In this document: one piece after another, positions 36,101 through 44,795 of the stretch
Layout: each line of letters opens with the position of its first letter
Numbering within the stretch: the first letter of the stretch is position 1
Source: Salinihabitans flavidus
GTDB lineage: Bacteria > Pseudomonadota > Alphaproteobacteria > Rhodobacterales > Rhodobacteraceae
NCBI RefSeq assembly: GCF_900110425.1
Contig: NZ_FODS01000001.1
Coordinates: 124,001-188,000, forward strand
Direction: 5' to 3'
Length of the DNA stretch: 64,000 nt
Made by a program: the position numbers and the translations under genes
The notes under the pieces: generated by a model
Database searches by the model: none
What the model was told of the DNA's origin: nothing
What the model saw: the letters and a program-made list of their open reading frames with translations, nothing else

Positions 36101-36541
36101 ATGAATGCTGGTCCGAAAACTCCATCCACAGCCCGCTCGCTGCCAATCGCCCTGCTTAGGGCGCGGGAGCGCGTCATGGGCCCTATTCGCGTCATGCTAT
36201 CCGACGCCGGGGTTACGGAGCAGCAATGGCGCGTGCTGCGCGTTCTGGACGAAAACGGCCCGATGGACCCGACCTCGATCGCGGATCAGGCCGTTCTTCT
36301 CCTACCAAGCCTGACCCGTATCCTGCAAAAGCTCGAATCCAAGGGTCTCGTGACCCGCATCCAGAGCGAAACAGATCGCCGGAGGCAGGTGGTTTCGGTG
36401 ACACCGGAGGGTAGTGCGCTGATCTCCGCTAACCTGGAGGCAAGCATACAGATTTTCGATCAGTTGCGCATGCAAATGGGAGAAGATCGATACGATGCGC
36501 TTCTCGATCTGCTCTCGGAACTGAACGATCTCGACATCTGA
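36101..36541 (+). CDS. MarR-family regulator, HpaR-like
   Basis: A 146-residue winged-helix repressor closely resembling HpaR, the regulator of homoprotocatechuate degradation: TARSLPIALLRARERVMGPIRVML, VTEQQWRVLRVLDENGPMDPTSIADQAVLLLPSLTRILQKLESKGLVTR and DRRRQVVSVTPEG, the wing. HpaR proteins respond to hydroxyphenylacetate-type acids. ATG 36101 is chosen as closest to the HpaR N-terminus. It diverges from the decarboxylase gene across a perfect palindrome and ends 4 bp before the convergent paaX stop, so it likely controls the decarboxylase-transporter operon rather than paaX. Confidence 0.85.
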   Translation: MNAGPKTPSTARSLPIALLRARERVMGPIRVMLSDAGVTEQQWRVLRVLDENGPMDPTSIADQAVLLLPSLTRILQKLESKGLVTRIQSETDRRRQVVSVTPEGSALISANLEASIQIFDQLRMQMGEDRYDALLDLLSELNDLDI

Positions 36542-36545
36542 CCGC

Positions 36546-37352
36546 TCAGGCGGCTGCGATTTCGGCCGGGGTCGGCCGGGGAAGGCGCAACAAAAGCGCG
36601 TTAACTTTCGACCGACACTGAAAACCATGCCAGTCTTCGGGAAAGAACACGGGCGGTAAGTCGGGATGAGACAGCAGAACGCGGCGCCAGTTATGCACAA
36701 TCAGAGTGCGCAACGTGGCGATCTGCAAGGATGAAGGCGACGGAACCGGTCCGAGCAGCACATCCACACGATCCAGCGCAGTCTCCAGCGCTTTATAGGC
36801 GTCATTGATCTCTTCCGGCCCGATTTGGGCACGAAGCCAGTCAGGCACCTGCACCCGCCCCCCTTCAAGAACAAATGCGTTATTCTCCGGTCCGGCCCCG
36901 CCTCGACCCAACAGCACGCCGGGCGCGATGGACACATAGCCGCGCGCATGATGGGTTTTTTCACTGGCGGATCGTTCCCCGGTTGTCATCGGCTCCAACA
37001 CCAGAAGGTGCCACGAGTCGATCTTGGGCGGCTCTTGAGCATAGATCCGAGGGCTGGCCGCCTCACTCTGACGGCGGCCATATTCGGTCAGATGATACTC
37101 GCTCGACCGCCCCTTTCTCTCACTGGCGATCCAGCCGTCATTGCGCAACCGATGCAACGCGACACGCAGCGCCTCTGGGCGGATACCAATCGGTTCAATG
37201 ATCCGCGTCATGAGCGGCCCGCTGATCGTGTCACCGGGCGCACGCGCGAGATCCCCAAAAAGCGTAACCACGAGGGACCAGACACGCAGATCCCCCGGCG
37301 CATTCAGCGCCGCAATGCATTCCTGAAACCAAGTATTTGATGTAGCTTGCAT
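36546..37352 (-). CDS. paaX: PaaX family transcriptional repressor
   Basis: A 268-residue regulator with the PaaX layout: an N-terminal winged helix (RVWSLVVTLFGDLARAPGDTISG, IRPEALRVALHRLRNDGWIASERKGRSSEYHLTEYG) and the C-terminal domain ending HNWRRVLLSHPDLPPVFFPEDWHG, which is highly characteristic. In Escherichia coli PaaX represses the paa operons and is released by phenylacetyl-CoA. It lies between HpaR-like (convergent) and paaZ, and an inverted repeat just upstream of its ATG suggests autoregulation. The window therefore has both PaaX and a TetR-type PaaR, two usually alternative regulators of this pathway. Confidence 0.92.
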   Translation of the reverse strand: MQATSNTWFQECIAALNAPGDLRVWSLVVTLFGDLARAPGDTISGPLMTRIIEPIGIRPEALRVALHRLRNDGWIASERKGRSSEYHLTEYGRRQSEAASPRIYAQEPPKIDSWHLLVLEPMTTGERSASEKTHHARGYVSIAPGVLLGRGGAGPENNAFVLEGGRVQVPDWLRAQIGPEEINDAYKALETALDRVDVLLGPVPSPSSLQIATLRTLIVHNWRRVLLSHPDLPPVFFPEDWHGFQCRSKVNALLLRLPRPTPAEIAAA

Positions 37353-37362
37353 AATTTCATTA

Positions 37363-37381
37363 TAGGCTCACCAATAGCCTA
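37363..37381. promoter_or_regulatory. Inverted repeat upstream of paaX
   Basis: TAGGCT-CACCAAT-AGCCTA (6-bp perfect arms, 7-bp spacer) lies 10 bp upstream of the paaX ATG. Candidate operator for PaaX autoregulation; it does not match the Escherichia coli PaaX consensus. Confidence 0.45.
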
Positions 37382-37389
37382 ATGCCATA

Positions 37390-37406
37390 CCGTCCAATTT
37401 GGACGG
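37390..37406. promoter_or_regulatory. CCGTCCA-ATT-TGGACGG palindrome upstream of paaX
   Basis: Perfect 7-bp arms around a 3-bp centre. It may be an operator or a short hairpin following paaZ. The core TCCAATTTG recurs at 42621-42629 upstream of the TRAP transporter. Confidence 0.4.
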
Positions 37407-37433
37407 CGGACGATATCGGGGGCCATCACCCAG

Positions 37434-37464
37434 ATCATGGCCGCGTCCTCGCCGCGGCCATGAT
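37434..37464 (-). terminator. Hairpin downstream of paaZ
   Basis: ATCATGGCCGCG (37434-37445) and CGCGGCCATGAT (37453-37464) form a perfect 12-bp stem with a 7-nt loop, 23 bp after the paaZ stop. No T tract follows. Confidence 0.6.
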
Positions 37465-37487
37465 ATCGTGCAAGCGCTTCGCGTTGG

Positions 37488-39518
37488 TCAGTAGGCGTTC
37501 ATGGTCAGCAGTTCGTATTCCGCGACCTGTTCCTCCTCCTGATTGGTCACGGTTACATGCCAGCGCACTTCGCCATACTCTTCGTTTCGCGGCGTTTTCT
37601 TCTTCACGGTCAGGCGCACCTTGATACTGTCGCCCGCTGAGACCGGCTTCATGAAACGCAGACCATCAAGCCCGGTATTGGCCAGGACAGGGCCTTCATT
37701 CGGCTCCACGAAAAGACCTGCGGCAAAGGACAGCAAGAGGTAGCCGTGTGCCACACGACCCGGGAAGAACGGATTCCGCTCCGCTGCCTCCTGATCCATG
37801 TGTGCATAGAATGTGTCGCCGGTGAAGCTCGCGAAATGCTCGATATCCTCAAGCGTTACCGTTCGGGGCTCGGTGCGAAGCGTTTCACCGATCCGCAACT
37901 CTCCGAAGCGGCGGGTGAAAGGATGCGCCGGGGCTTCGATTTCCGTTGCGCCCGGAACCCACTGGTTGCCGATCGCGGTCAGGATGTCCGGGCTGCCCTG
38001 TATCGCGGTGCGTTGCATGTAGTGCTTCACGCCACGCACACCACCCAACTCCTCACCACCACCGGCCCGGCCGGGGCCGCCATGCACCATGTGCGGCAGA
38101 GGGGAGCCGTGACCCGTGCTTTCCTTTATGGAATCGCGGTTGTTGAAATAGAGCCGTCCGTGAAAGGCCCCGGCCCCAAGCGCGACTTGCCTTGCGACCT
38201 GCGGATCGTGGGTGATCACGGAGGCGACAAGGCTGCCTTGCCCCCTGTTTGCAAGCTCCACGGCGTGGTCGAGATCGCGGTAGCCCATCACGGTAGACAC
38301 CGGACCGAAGGCTTCGGTATCATGCACACGCTGCGCCGCGTCAGGATCCGCGCAGTGAAACAGCATCGGAGGAAGGAAGGCCCCCTTTCCGCCGTCGGCC
38401 CCATCCACCTCGAAGTTGTCCGGATCGCCAAAGACCCGCTCGGCCTCCTGCCCGAGAATCGCGGCCTTTTCCAGAACGTCGCGTTTCTGCCCCTCTGACA
38501 CGAGGGCGCCCATGCGCGTCGTCTCCCTGCGCGGGTCACCGATCACTGTCTTGGACAGACGGGCCGAAAGTGCCTCGATCACGGCCTGAACCTGATTCTC
38601 CGGGGCGATGATACGCCGGATTGCGGTGCACTTCTGCCCTGCCTTGGCGGTCATCTCACGCTGCACTTCCTTCACGAAAAGATCGAATTCGGGCGTTCCC
38701 GGCTCTGCGTCGGGCCCCAGAATGGAGGCGTTGAGACTATCCTGTTCGGCCACGAATCGCACCGAATTCTCAAGAATATGAGGTGCGGACCGCAGTTTGA
38801 ACGCGGTATCGGCCGACCCCGTGAAGCTTACCACATCCTGACAATTGAGCCGGTCCAGCATGTCGCCAAGGCCACCCGAAACCAGTTGCAGCGCGCCGTC
38901 GGGCAGAATGCCGGACTCCAGCATGATCCTCACCGCGAGTTCTGTCACATAGCTGGTGTTCGTCGCTGGCTTCACAATGGCCGGCACCCCGGCAAGAAGG
39001 GTCGGGGCCAGCTTCTCCAGCATCCCCCAGACAGGAAAATTGAAGGCGTTGATATGCACCGCGACCCCCTGAAGCGGGGTGCAGATATGCTGGCCCAGGA
39101 ATGAGCCGTTCCGGCTAAGCTGTTCGACATCGCCATCCAGATAGACGTGCCCGTCCGGCATCTCTCGTCGCCCCTTCGACGCAAAGACGAAAAGCGTCCC
39201 GATACCGCCGTCGATGTCGATGAGGTGATCAGCCTGCGTCGCGCCAGTCTCGAAGGACAGATCGTAGAGGGCCTGCTTGTGCTGCCCCAGATGCGCGGCC
39301 AGGGCCTTGATCATCCTTGCGCGGTCATGAAACGTCAGTTTGCGAAGCGCCGACCCCCCCACAGTCCGGGCATGGTCAAGCATTCCCTGCACATCGAGCG
39401 CGCTGTTTCCGGCGGTGGCGATAACCTCACCCGTGATCGCCGACGCAATGTTGCGCGCGCCCTCACCCGGGGCCACCCATTCGCCTGCGGCGAAACTGGA
39501 AATTTCCTGAATGCTCAT
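37488..39518 (-). CDS. paaZ: Bifunctional oxepin-CoA hydrolase / 3-oxo-5,6-dehydrosuberyl-CoA semialdehyde dehydrogenase
   Basis: Opens the oxepin-CoA ring and oxidises the resulting aldehyde in phenylacetyl-CoA catabolism. The 676-residue fusion has an N-terminal aldehyde dehydrogenase (about 1-520) with Glu258 in RFVAEQDSLNAS and the catalytic Cys297 in TAKAGQKCTAIRR, and a C-terminal MaoC-like (R)-hydratase domain (about 540-676) with FASFTGDTFYAHMDQEAAERNPFFPGRVAHGYLLLSFAAGLF. Both active sites look intact. ATG 39518 (MSIQEISSFAAGEWV) is the natural start. A strong hairpin follows. It has its own upstream region of about 118 bp. Confidence 0.96.
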   Translation of the reverse strand: MSIQEISSFAAGEWVAPGEGARNIASAITGEVIATAGNSALDVQGMLDHARTVGGSALRKLTFHDRARMIKALAAHLGQHKQALYDLSFETGATQADHLIDIDGGIGTLFVFASKGRREMPDGHVYLDGDVEQLSRNGSFLGQHICTPLQGVAVHINAFNFPVWGMLEKLAPTLLAGVPAIVKPATNTSYVTELAVRIMLESGILPDGALQLVSGGLGDMLDRLNCQDVVSFTGSADTAFKLRSAPHILENSVRFVAEQDSLNASILGPDAEPGTPEFDLFVKEVQREMTAKAGQKCTAIRRIIAPENQVQAVIEALSARLSKTVIGDPRRETTRMGALVSEGQKRDVLEKAAILGQEAERVFGDPDNFEVDGADGGKGAFLPPMLFHCADPDAAQRVHDTEAFGPVSTVMGYRDLDHAVELANRGQGSLVASVITHDPQVARQVALGAGAFHGRLYFNNRDSIKESTGHGSPLPHMVHGGPGRAGGGEELGGVRGVKHYMQRTAIQGSPDILTAIGNQWVPGATEIEAPAHPFTRRFGELRIGETLRTEPRTVTLEDIEHFASFTGDTFYAHMDQEAAERNPFFPGRVAHGYLLLSFAAGLFVEPNEGPVLANTGLDGLRFMKPVSAGDSIKVRLTVKKKTPRNEEYGEVRWHVTVTNQEEEQVAEYELLTMNAY

Positions 39519-39601
39519 GGTTTCATCCTTCGGTTCTGATGCCCGTCGTGCAAGACTCTCCGGTTCGCCCGGACAGGCGTTCGGTGGGCCAATGTAATTC
39601 T

Positions 39602-39624
39602 GGAAAGCGTTCGAACCGCTTTCC
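39602..39624 (-). terminator. Hairpin downstream of the TRAP transporter genes
   Basis: GGAAAGCG (39602-39609) and CGCTTTCC (39617-39624) form a perfect 8-bp stem with a 7-nt loop, 12 bp after the DctM stop. Only a weak T-containing stretch follows on the minus strand. Confidence 0.5.
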
Positions 39625-39636
39625 GGTGATGTGAAC

Positions 39637-40989
39637 TCAGTGTCCGAGAGCGCCCATCTGGTCCGGGAGCACCAGTACAAGCCATGGAATTGTCACGATC
39701 AGGGCGAGCCTGATAATATCGACCACCCAGAATGGGGTGACACCTCGGAAGATCGTTCCGGTGGAAACGTCGCCCACGACCCCCTTGAGGATAAACACGT
39801 TGAGCCCCACGGGTGGTGTTATCAACGAGATTTCGGTAACCACCACAACAACGATACCGAACCAGATCGGATCATATCCAAGCTGCGTGATCAGCGGAAA
39901 GAAGATCGGAACCGTCAGAAGAAGCATCGACAGGCTTTCGAAAACACACCCCAGGACAATGTAGATCCCGAGGATCATGAGAATCACGACAAAGTTGGGC
40001 ACATCATAGGCTGTAACCAACCCGATCAGCGCCTCTGGCAAGCCGGCGAGATTGACGAAGTTGGAAAAGATCTGCGCCCCGATCAGAACCGCGAAAAGCG
40101 CAGACGCCGTGAATGCTGTCTCCTTCAGAACCTCGAATGTGCTCGCAAGCGTGAGCCCCCCGCGGCTGAGGGCAATCAGGAAGGCCCCCATGGCGCCCAT
40201 CCCGGCGGCTTCCGTCGGGGAGAATGTCAGGTTCAACGGATGGACATCCAGCACACCGTAGAGCCCGCCGATCACGAGGAAAAACAGAAGCAGAACCGCC
40301 CAGACCGAGCGCAGTGCCACCAACCGCTCCATCCAGCTCGATCGCTCTCCGGCAGGCCCGGAATCGGGATTGCGGAACACGGTCCAGCGCACGGCGAACA
40401 GATAAAACAGAATACCCATCGCACCGGGAATGATTCCCGCCATGAAAAGCTTGCCGATCGAGGTCTCTGTCAGCAGTCCATAAATCACGAGTATGACCGA
40501 CGGCGGGATCAGGATGCCAAGTGTCCCCCCCGCCGCGATCGACGCAGTCGACAATTCGTCTGAATAGCCATAGCGGCGCATCTGCGGCATGGCGACTTTC
40601 GACATGGTGGCCGCAGTGGCAAGAGACGACCCGCAGATCGCGGAAAATCCGCCGCAGGCCGCAACCGTGGCCATGGCAATTCCACCGCGGAAATGCCCGA
40701 GAAAGGCGTTCGACACAGCATAAAGCTCTCGCGCCATACCACCCTTGTTCACGAAAAGACCCATCAGGATGAAAAGCGGTACGACTGAGAGGCCGTAATC
40801 CTGTGCGGTATCGGTGATCTGGCGACCCACCATGGACAGCGAGGCATTCAGGCCTCGCGTGTCGAAAATGGAACCGCCCCGCTCATAGGCATACCCCAGC
40901 GTGCCGACCAGCCCCATCGCGAAAACGATAGGCATGCGCAAAAGAACGAGGATCAGGACAAGGGCAAATCCGATCAGGGCAACAGTCAT
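39637..40989 (-). CDS. TRAP transporter large permease (DctM-type)
   Basis: The 450-residue large membrane subunit of a tripartite ATP-independent periplasmic transporter, with about twelve hydrophobic segments. Family blocks: RMPIVFAMGLVGTLGYA, SVVPLFILMGLFVNKGG, ATVAACGGFSAICGSSLATAATMSKVAMPQM and IAAGGTLGILIPPSVILVIYG, the last typical of DctM. It uses a sodium gradient to import the ligand delivered by DctP. Start ATG 40989 overlaps the DctQ stop by 4 bp (ATGA). It lies within the phenylacetate gene cluster, so an aromatic or dicarboxylic acid is the likely cargo (inference). Confidence 0.92.
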   Translation of the reverse strand: MTVALIGFALVLILVLLRMPIVFAMGLVGTLGYAYERGGSIFDTRGLNASLSMVGRQITDTAQDYGLSVVPLFILMGLFVNKGGMARELYAVSNAFLGHFRGGIAMATVAACGGFSAICGSSLATAATMSKVAMPQMRRYGYSDELSTASIAAGGTLGILIPPSVILVIYGLLTETSIGKLFMAGIIPGAMGILFYLFAVRWTVFRNPDSGPAGERSSWMERLVALRSVWAVLLLFFLVIGGLYGVLDVHPLNLTFSPTEAAGMGAMGAFLIALSRGGLTLASTFEVLKETAFTASALFAVLIGAQIFSNFVNLAGLPEALIGLVTAYDVPNFVVILMILGIYIVLGCVFESLSMLLLTVPIFFPLITQLGYDPIWFGIVVVVVTEISLITPPVGLNVFILKGVVGDVSTGTIFRGVTPFWVVDIIRLALIVTIPWLVLVLPDQMGALGH

Positions 40990-41489
40990 TGGGTGCGCTC
41001 CAGAAATCGCGGGGCAAAGAGGTGCAAGAGGCCGATCACCAGCATTACGATAGCAGTGAGCGCAGTGAACGCTGCGATGAACCAGCCGACATAGAACTGC
41101 GGGAATGCAAGGTATTCGGTCACGTCACCATAGCTGCGCCAGCGTTCCGCAAGCACCCAGACGCGCTGCACCGGCCAGAACATCATGACACCGCAGACGA
41201 TATAAACCAGACCATCGCGGACATTATTGAGCCTCAGCCGATAGAATATGCCATCAGTGAGGTCCACGGAGATATGATCTCCACGGGCCGTCATCACAGG
41301 CATCACTCCGAAGACAATGATCACCATGAAGATTCTCGTGAGTTCGGTCGCCTGCTCGATCGGAGCATTCAGCGCCGAACGCAAAAGGACATCGGCGAAG
41401 GTCATGATCATGAGGGTGAACAACGCCACGGACGCCAGCACCACAGGTAGAAGACTGGCGCGCCGTGCCAGGAGAATGACGGGTTTCAT
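40986..41489 (-). CDS. TRAP transporter small permease (DctQ-type)
   Basis: A 167-residue protein with four hydrophobic segments, the standard DctQ size. PVVLASVALFTLMIMTFADVLLRSALNAPIEQATELTRIFMVIIVFGVMPVMTARGDHISVDL contains the conserved stretch around the second segment (GDHI). It stabilises the large permease in the inner membrane. Overlaps the DctM gene by 4 bp; DctP lies 65 bp upstream. Confidence 0.92.
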   Translation of the reverse strand: MKPVILLARRASLLPVVLASVALFTLMIMTFADVLLRSALNAPIEQATELTRIFMVIIVFGVMPVMTARGDHISVDLTDGIFYRLRLNNVRDGLVYIVCGVMMFWPVQRVWVLAERWRSYGDVTEYLAFPQFYVGWFIAAFTALTAIVMLVIGLLHLFAPRFLERTQ

Positions 41490-41554
41490 GAGAAAGCCCC
41501 TTCAAACGGCTGGGGTAGCGGGCCAGCGCATGATGCGCCGGCCCGGGTTGCTGA

Positions 41555-42577
41555 TCAGTAGGACGACATTTCCGACATCACCATCTCGTAGGCCGCCTCG
41601 GCGTCGACGCCGGTTGCCTCGATCTCGTTGAGAACGGTCTCGATCACATCGGCCGCGATCCCGGCGAATTTCTCCTGGTCCGCTTCGGAGGCGATGGTAA
41701 TCGTGTTGCCCTCGGTCTCTTTCGTGACCTCGAGGCTTTCCAGATCGCCGGCATCCCAGATCTTGCCGATCTCACGGCTCAACGGCTCTCCGAAAACCTC
41801 TTCGTCGAGCACGGTGCGAAGATCCTCGGGCAAGCCCGCAAATGCATCTTCGTTCATGATAAAGGCAAAGGAGCCACGATAGAACCCGCCCGGCATCTCA
41901 TAAAGATGCGGCGCGACCTCGGTCAGCTTGAAGCCCTTGCGCGAATCGACGGGCATCACCACACCGTCCGCAGCCTTGGAGGCGAGGGTTTCATAGACCT
42001 TGGGTGCGGGCACCTGAATGCCTGTCGCGCCCAGAGCCGACCCCACATCACCACCAACGCCGCCGGGGATGCGAAGTTTCAGGCCCGCGATGTCGTCAAG
42101 GTTTTCCATCGGATCGGCCGTATGAAGCTGGGCCGGGCCGTGGGTGTGCAGCGCGACAACCTTTACCCCGCGATGCTCGTTGGCATTGGAAAGATGCGCG
42201 TCAAAGGCACGCCAGTAGGCGACCGAAGCAGCCTCAGCATTGCCGGGAAAGCCCGGAAGCTCGATCAGTTTCGTGGTCACGAAGCGACCGGCCTGATAGC
42301 CGTGAAAGATGATCGAAACATCGGCGGCACCATCCATGATGAGGTCCATCTGTGCCGGCGGCGGGGCCAGACCGAGCTTCAGTTCGGCCGTCACCTGACC
42401 GTCAGTGGCCTCTTCGATCATTTCGACGAACTTTGGCCACATCTTTGCGTTGATGTTGTGGGTCGGCGGGGCCCAGGACGAAATGACCAGGGTATGATCC
42501 GCAGCGTTCGCAGCGGCCCCGGATACAGCCATCGCCGCACCGGCCAGAAGAGTTGTGAGTTTCGAGAATTTTGCCAT
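41555..42577 (-). CDS. TRAP transporter substrate-binding protein (DctP-type)
   Basis: Periplasmic receptor of the TRAP system, 340 residues with a signal peptide (cleavage likely after AANA). DctP features: HTLVISSWAPPTHNINAKMWPKFVEMIEEATDGQVTAELKLG near the mature N-terminus, then DLIMDGAADVSIIFHGYQAGRF and the LKLRIPGGVGG segment with the Arg that usually binds a substrate carboxylate. Ligand unknown; the paa context suggests phenylacetate or a related acid. First gene of the dctP-Q-M set. Its upstream region carries TCCAATTTG (42621-42629), also found in a palindrome upstream of paaX. Confidence 0.92.
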   Translation of the reverse strand: MAKFSKLTTLLAGAAMAVSGAAANAADHTLVISSWAPPTHNINAKMWPKFVEMIEEATDGQVTAELKLGLAPPPAQMDLIMDGAADVSIIFHGYQAGRFVTTKLIELPGFPGNAEAASVAYWRAFDAHLSNANEHRGVKVVALHTHGPAQLHTADPMENLDDIAGLKLRIPGGVGGDVGSALGATGIQVPAPKVYETLASKAADGVVMPVDSRKGFKLTEVAPHLYEMPGGFYRGSFAFIMNEDAFAGLPEDLRTVLDEEVFGEPLSREIGKIWDAGDLESLEVTKETEGNTITIASEADQEKFAGIAADVIETVLNEIEATGVDAEAAYEMVMSEMSSY

Positions 42578-42656
42578 GAGGTCCTCCCTATAAGATTGGC
42601 AATTGTTGCGCAGCTAACGGTCCAATTTGTAACCATCAACGTATTGCAGTCAGATA

Positions 42657-44690
42657 TCACACTGGCGCTTTTTCCCGCGCCAGTATCCAGGAACCGGGGC
42701 TCTCCTCAGCCACAAGGTTCATCACCTTCCGGGACACGTCCCATCCGATCTCTTTCGCGTAATGCATGGGTCCTCCGCGCCAGCGCGGAAAACCGTAACC
42801 GTGAATCTGCACCATATCCACATCGGCGGCGCGTTCGGCGATCCCCTCCTCCACGATTCTGGCGCCTTCATTGGCGAGCACTGCAAGCAGTCTGCCAGTG
42901 ATTTCATCATCCGTGAAGGTGCGACGGGTAATTCCTTGCTCGGCAGAGCAGGATTCGATGAGCGCCTCGACATCCGGATCACGCTGCGGCTTTCGGTTGC
43001 CGGGCTCATAGCGATACCATCCCTTGCCCTCGCGCTGACCAAGGCGACCCATTTCGCAGAGTTGATCGGCAATGGTCACATAGCGTTCATTCCTGTCGCG
43101 CGAGGCGGCGTTGCGCTTGCGATTAGCCCAAGCGATCTGAAGCCCGGTGAGATCCTGAACCTCATAGGGGCCCATCGACATTCCGAACCCGCGCATCGCC
43201 GCATCGACCTGCGACGGCGTAGCCCCATCCGCGAGCAGATAGTCCGCCTCGCGCCGGTAGGCGGTGAGCATCCGGTTTCCAATGAAGCCGTCACAAATCC
43301 CCGATAGCACACCCACCTTGCGCAGGCGCTTGCCTAGAGCGAAGCCGGTTGCAAGCACCTCGGGGGAGGTCCGCGGCATCTTCACGATTTCAAGCAGCTT
43401 CATGATATGCGCCGGAGAGAAGAAATGCAGACCAATGCATCGTTCCGGATTGGCGATCCCGTCAAAGATGTCCTGCGGATCAATATAGGAGGTGTTCGTG
43501 GCCAGAATCGCATTGGAGTCCATGACCTCCGCAAGCCGGGCAAACACATCCCTCTTGACGTCGAGGTCTTCGAAAACCGCCTCTATGGCGAGATCGGCAT
43601 CCGACGCAACCGCATAGTCATCGACGGCCCGGAACGCCTCCAGGGCCGAGTCCATTCCCTGATTGCTCATCTTGTCACGTTGAACTGCGGCACGAAGCAA
43701 GTCCGCAACCCGATCATGTGCGTTTTGCGCTGCCGCCGAGTCTCGCTCGATCAGCGTGACAGACAGCCCCGCTGCAAGCGCCGCAGCGGAAATTCCAGCC
43801 CCCATGAGGCCACCGCCGACCACAGCAATGCTCGACAATTCGCGCGGAACGGCCCCCTTGATCGCCTCTGGCTTTGCGACCGCACGCTCCGCAAAGAACA
43901 CATGGCGCAATGCGCGGCTTTCAGGGGCGGCTTTCAGTTCGACAAATCGAGCGCGCTCCTTGGGTTGGCCGGTCTCGAACGGTTCAAGCGCCCAGGTCAG
44001 GGCCTTGAGATTCTCCAATGGCGACTTCTGCCCCTTTGCATTCTTGAGAAGCGTGGCCTTGCTCTCTTCAAGCAGTTCCGGCTCGAACGCCGGAACGCTA
44101 CGGCGGGACACCGATCCGGGCCGGGCAGGAAGCGCCGTGATGAACTCACGCACCGCCGCCTCCGGGTCCTTGGCCACCCGGTCGATCCCACCAAGTTTCA
44201 GCATCTCATCGGCCTTCACGACACGGCCCTTGCAGGCGATGTCGATCGCCGCCTCCATTCCAATGAGACGCGGCAACCGCTGGGTACCGCCCGCGCCGGG
44301 AATCAGCCCGACATTCACCTCAGGCAGGCCAAAACCGGTGCCGGGTGCGGCGATCCGCCAGGCGCACCCCATCGCGACCTCGAATCCACCGCCAAGCACA
44401 TTTCCGTGCATGAGCGCGATGAAGGGCACCGGGCTGTCCTCGATCATCCGGATCACATCGGGCAGATGTGGCTCTACAGGCGGCGCGTCAAACTCGGACA
44501 TGTCGCCGCCAGCAATGAAGGTCTTGCCCCGGCAACGCAGGATTGCGACCCGCGCCCCCTGCACCTCGGCCACTGAATCAACCAACCCCTGACGCACGGA
44601 CTGCGATGTGGCGTTCACCGGCGGGTTGTCGATCGTGACCCACGCCACGTCTCCATCCATCTCCACCTTGACCGTCAGAGCGTTCAGCAT
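42657..44690 (-). CDS. Fused enoyl-CoA hydratase / 3-hydroxyacyl-CoA dehydrogenase
   Basis: A 677-residue FadB/FadJ-like fusion. Residues 1-190 are a crotonase domain with both catalytic Glu residues (GGGFEVAMGC, Glu104; LPEVNVGLIPGAGGTQRLP, Glu124). From about 285 comes the NAD-binding domain (VVGGGLMGAGI at 291-300), with the catalytic His in GLHFFSPAHIMKLLEIV, and a tandem C-terminal domain to the end. In this cluster it would hydrate 2,3-dehydroadipyl-CoA and oxidise 3-hydroxyadipyl-CoA, the jobs of PaaF and PaaH, neither of which is present separately (inference). It diverges from paaG across a TetR-type operator. Confidence 0.9.
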   Translation of the reverse strand: MLNALTVKVEMDGDVAWVTIDNPPVNATSQSVRQGLVDSVAEVQGARVAILRCRGKTFIAGGDMSEFDAPPVEPHLPDVIRMIEDSPVPFIALMHGNVLGGGFEVAMGCAWRIAAPGTGFGLPEVNVGLIPGAGGTQRLPRLIGMEAAIDIACKGRVVKADEMLKLGGIDRVAKDPEAAVREFITALPARPGSVSRRSVPAFEPELLEESKATLLKNAKGQKSPLENLKALTWALEPFETGQPKERARFVELKAAPESRALRHVFFAERAVAKPEAIKGAVPRELSSIAVVGGGLMGAGISAAALAAGLSVTLIERDSAAAQNAHDRVADLLRAAVQRDKMSNQGMDSALEAFRAVDDYAVASDADLAIEAVFEDLDVKRDVFARLAEVMDSNAILATNTSYIDPQDIFDGIANPERCIGLHFFSPAHIMKLLEIVKMPRTSPEVLATGFALGKRLRKVGVLSGICDGFIGNRMLTAYRREADYLLADGATPSQVDAAMRGFGMSMGPYEVQDLTGLQIAWANRKRNAASRDRNERYVTIADQLCEMGRLGQREGKGWYRYEPGNRKPQRDPDVEALIESCSAEQGITRRTFTDDEITGRLLAVLANEGARIVEEGIAERAADVDMVQIHGYGFPRWRGGPMHYAKEIGWDVSRKVMNLVAEESPGSWILAREKAPV

Positions 44691-44739
44691 TCGCGATCGT
44701 TCCTCAACTTGAGAATCATGGGTTTCCGTTATTTATTGA

Positions 44740-44755
44740 CCAACCGTTCGGTTTA
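44740..44755. promoter_or_regulatory. Probable PaaR (TetR) operator upstream of paaG
   Basis: CCAACCGT-TCGGTTTA, centred between 44747 and 44748, has inverted AACCG/CGGTT arms and the same CCRACCG half-site as the site at 54616-54631. On the minus strand it lies between TTGCAT and ATAAAT hexamers 18 bp apart, a promoter for the fused hydratase/dehydrogenase gene. It is 40 bp upstream of the paaG ATG. Confidence 0.65.
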
Positions 44756-44795
44756 TGCAAGATCATAAGAGATATTTATGCAAAGCAGGGCGGTC

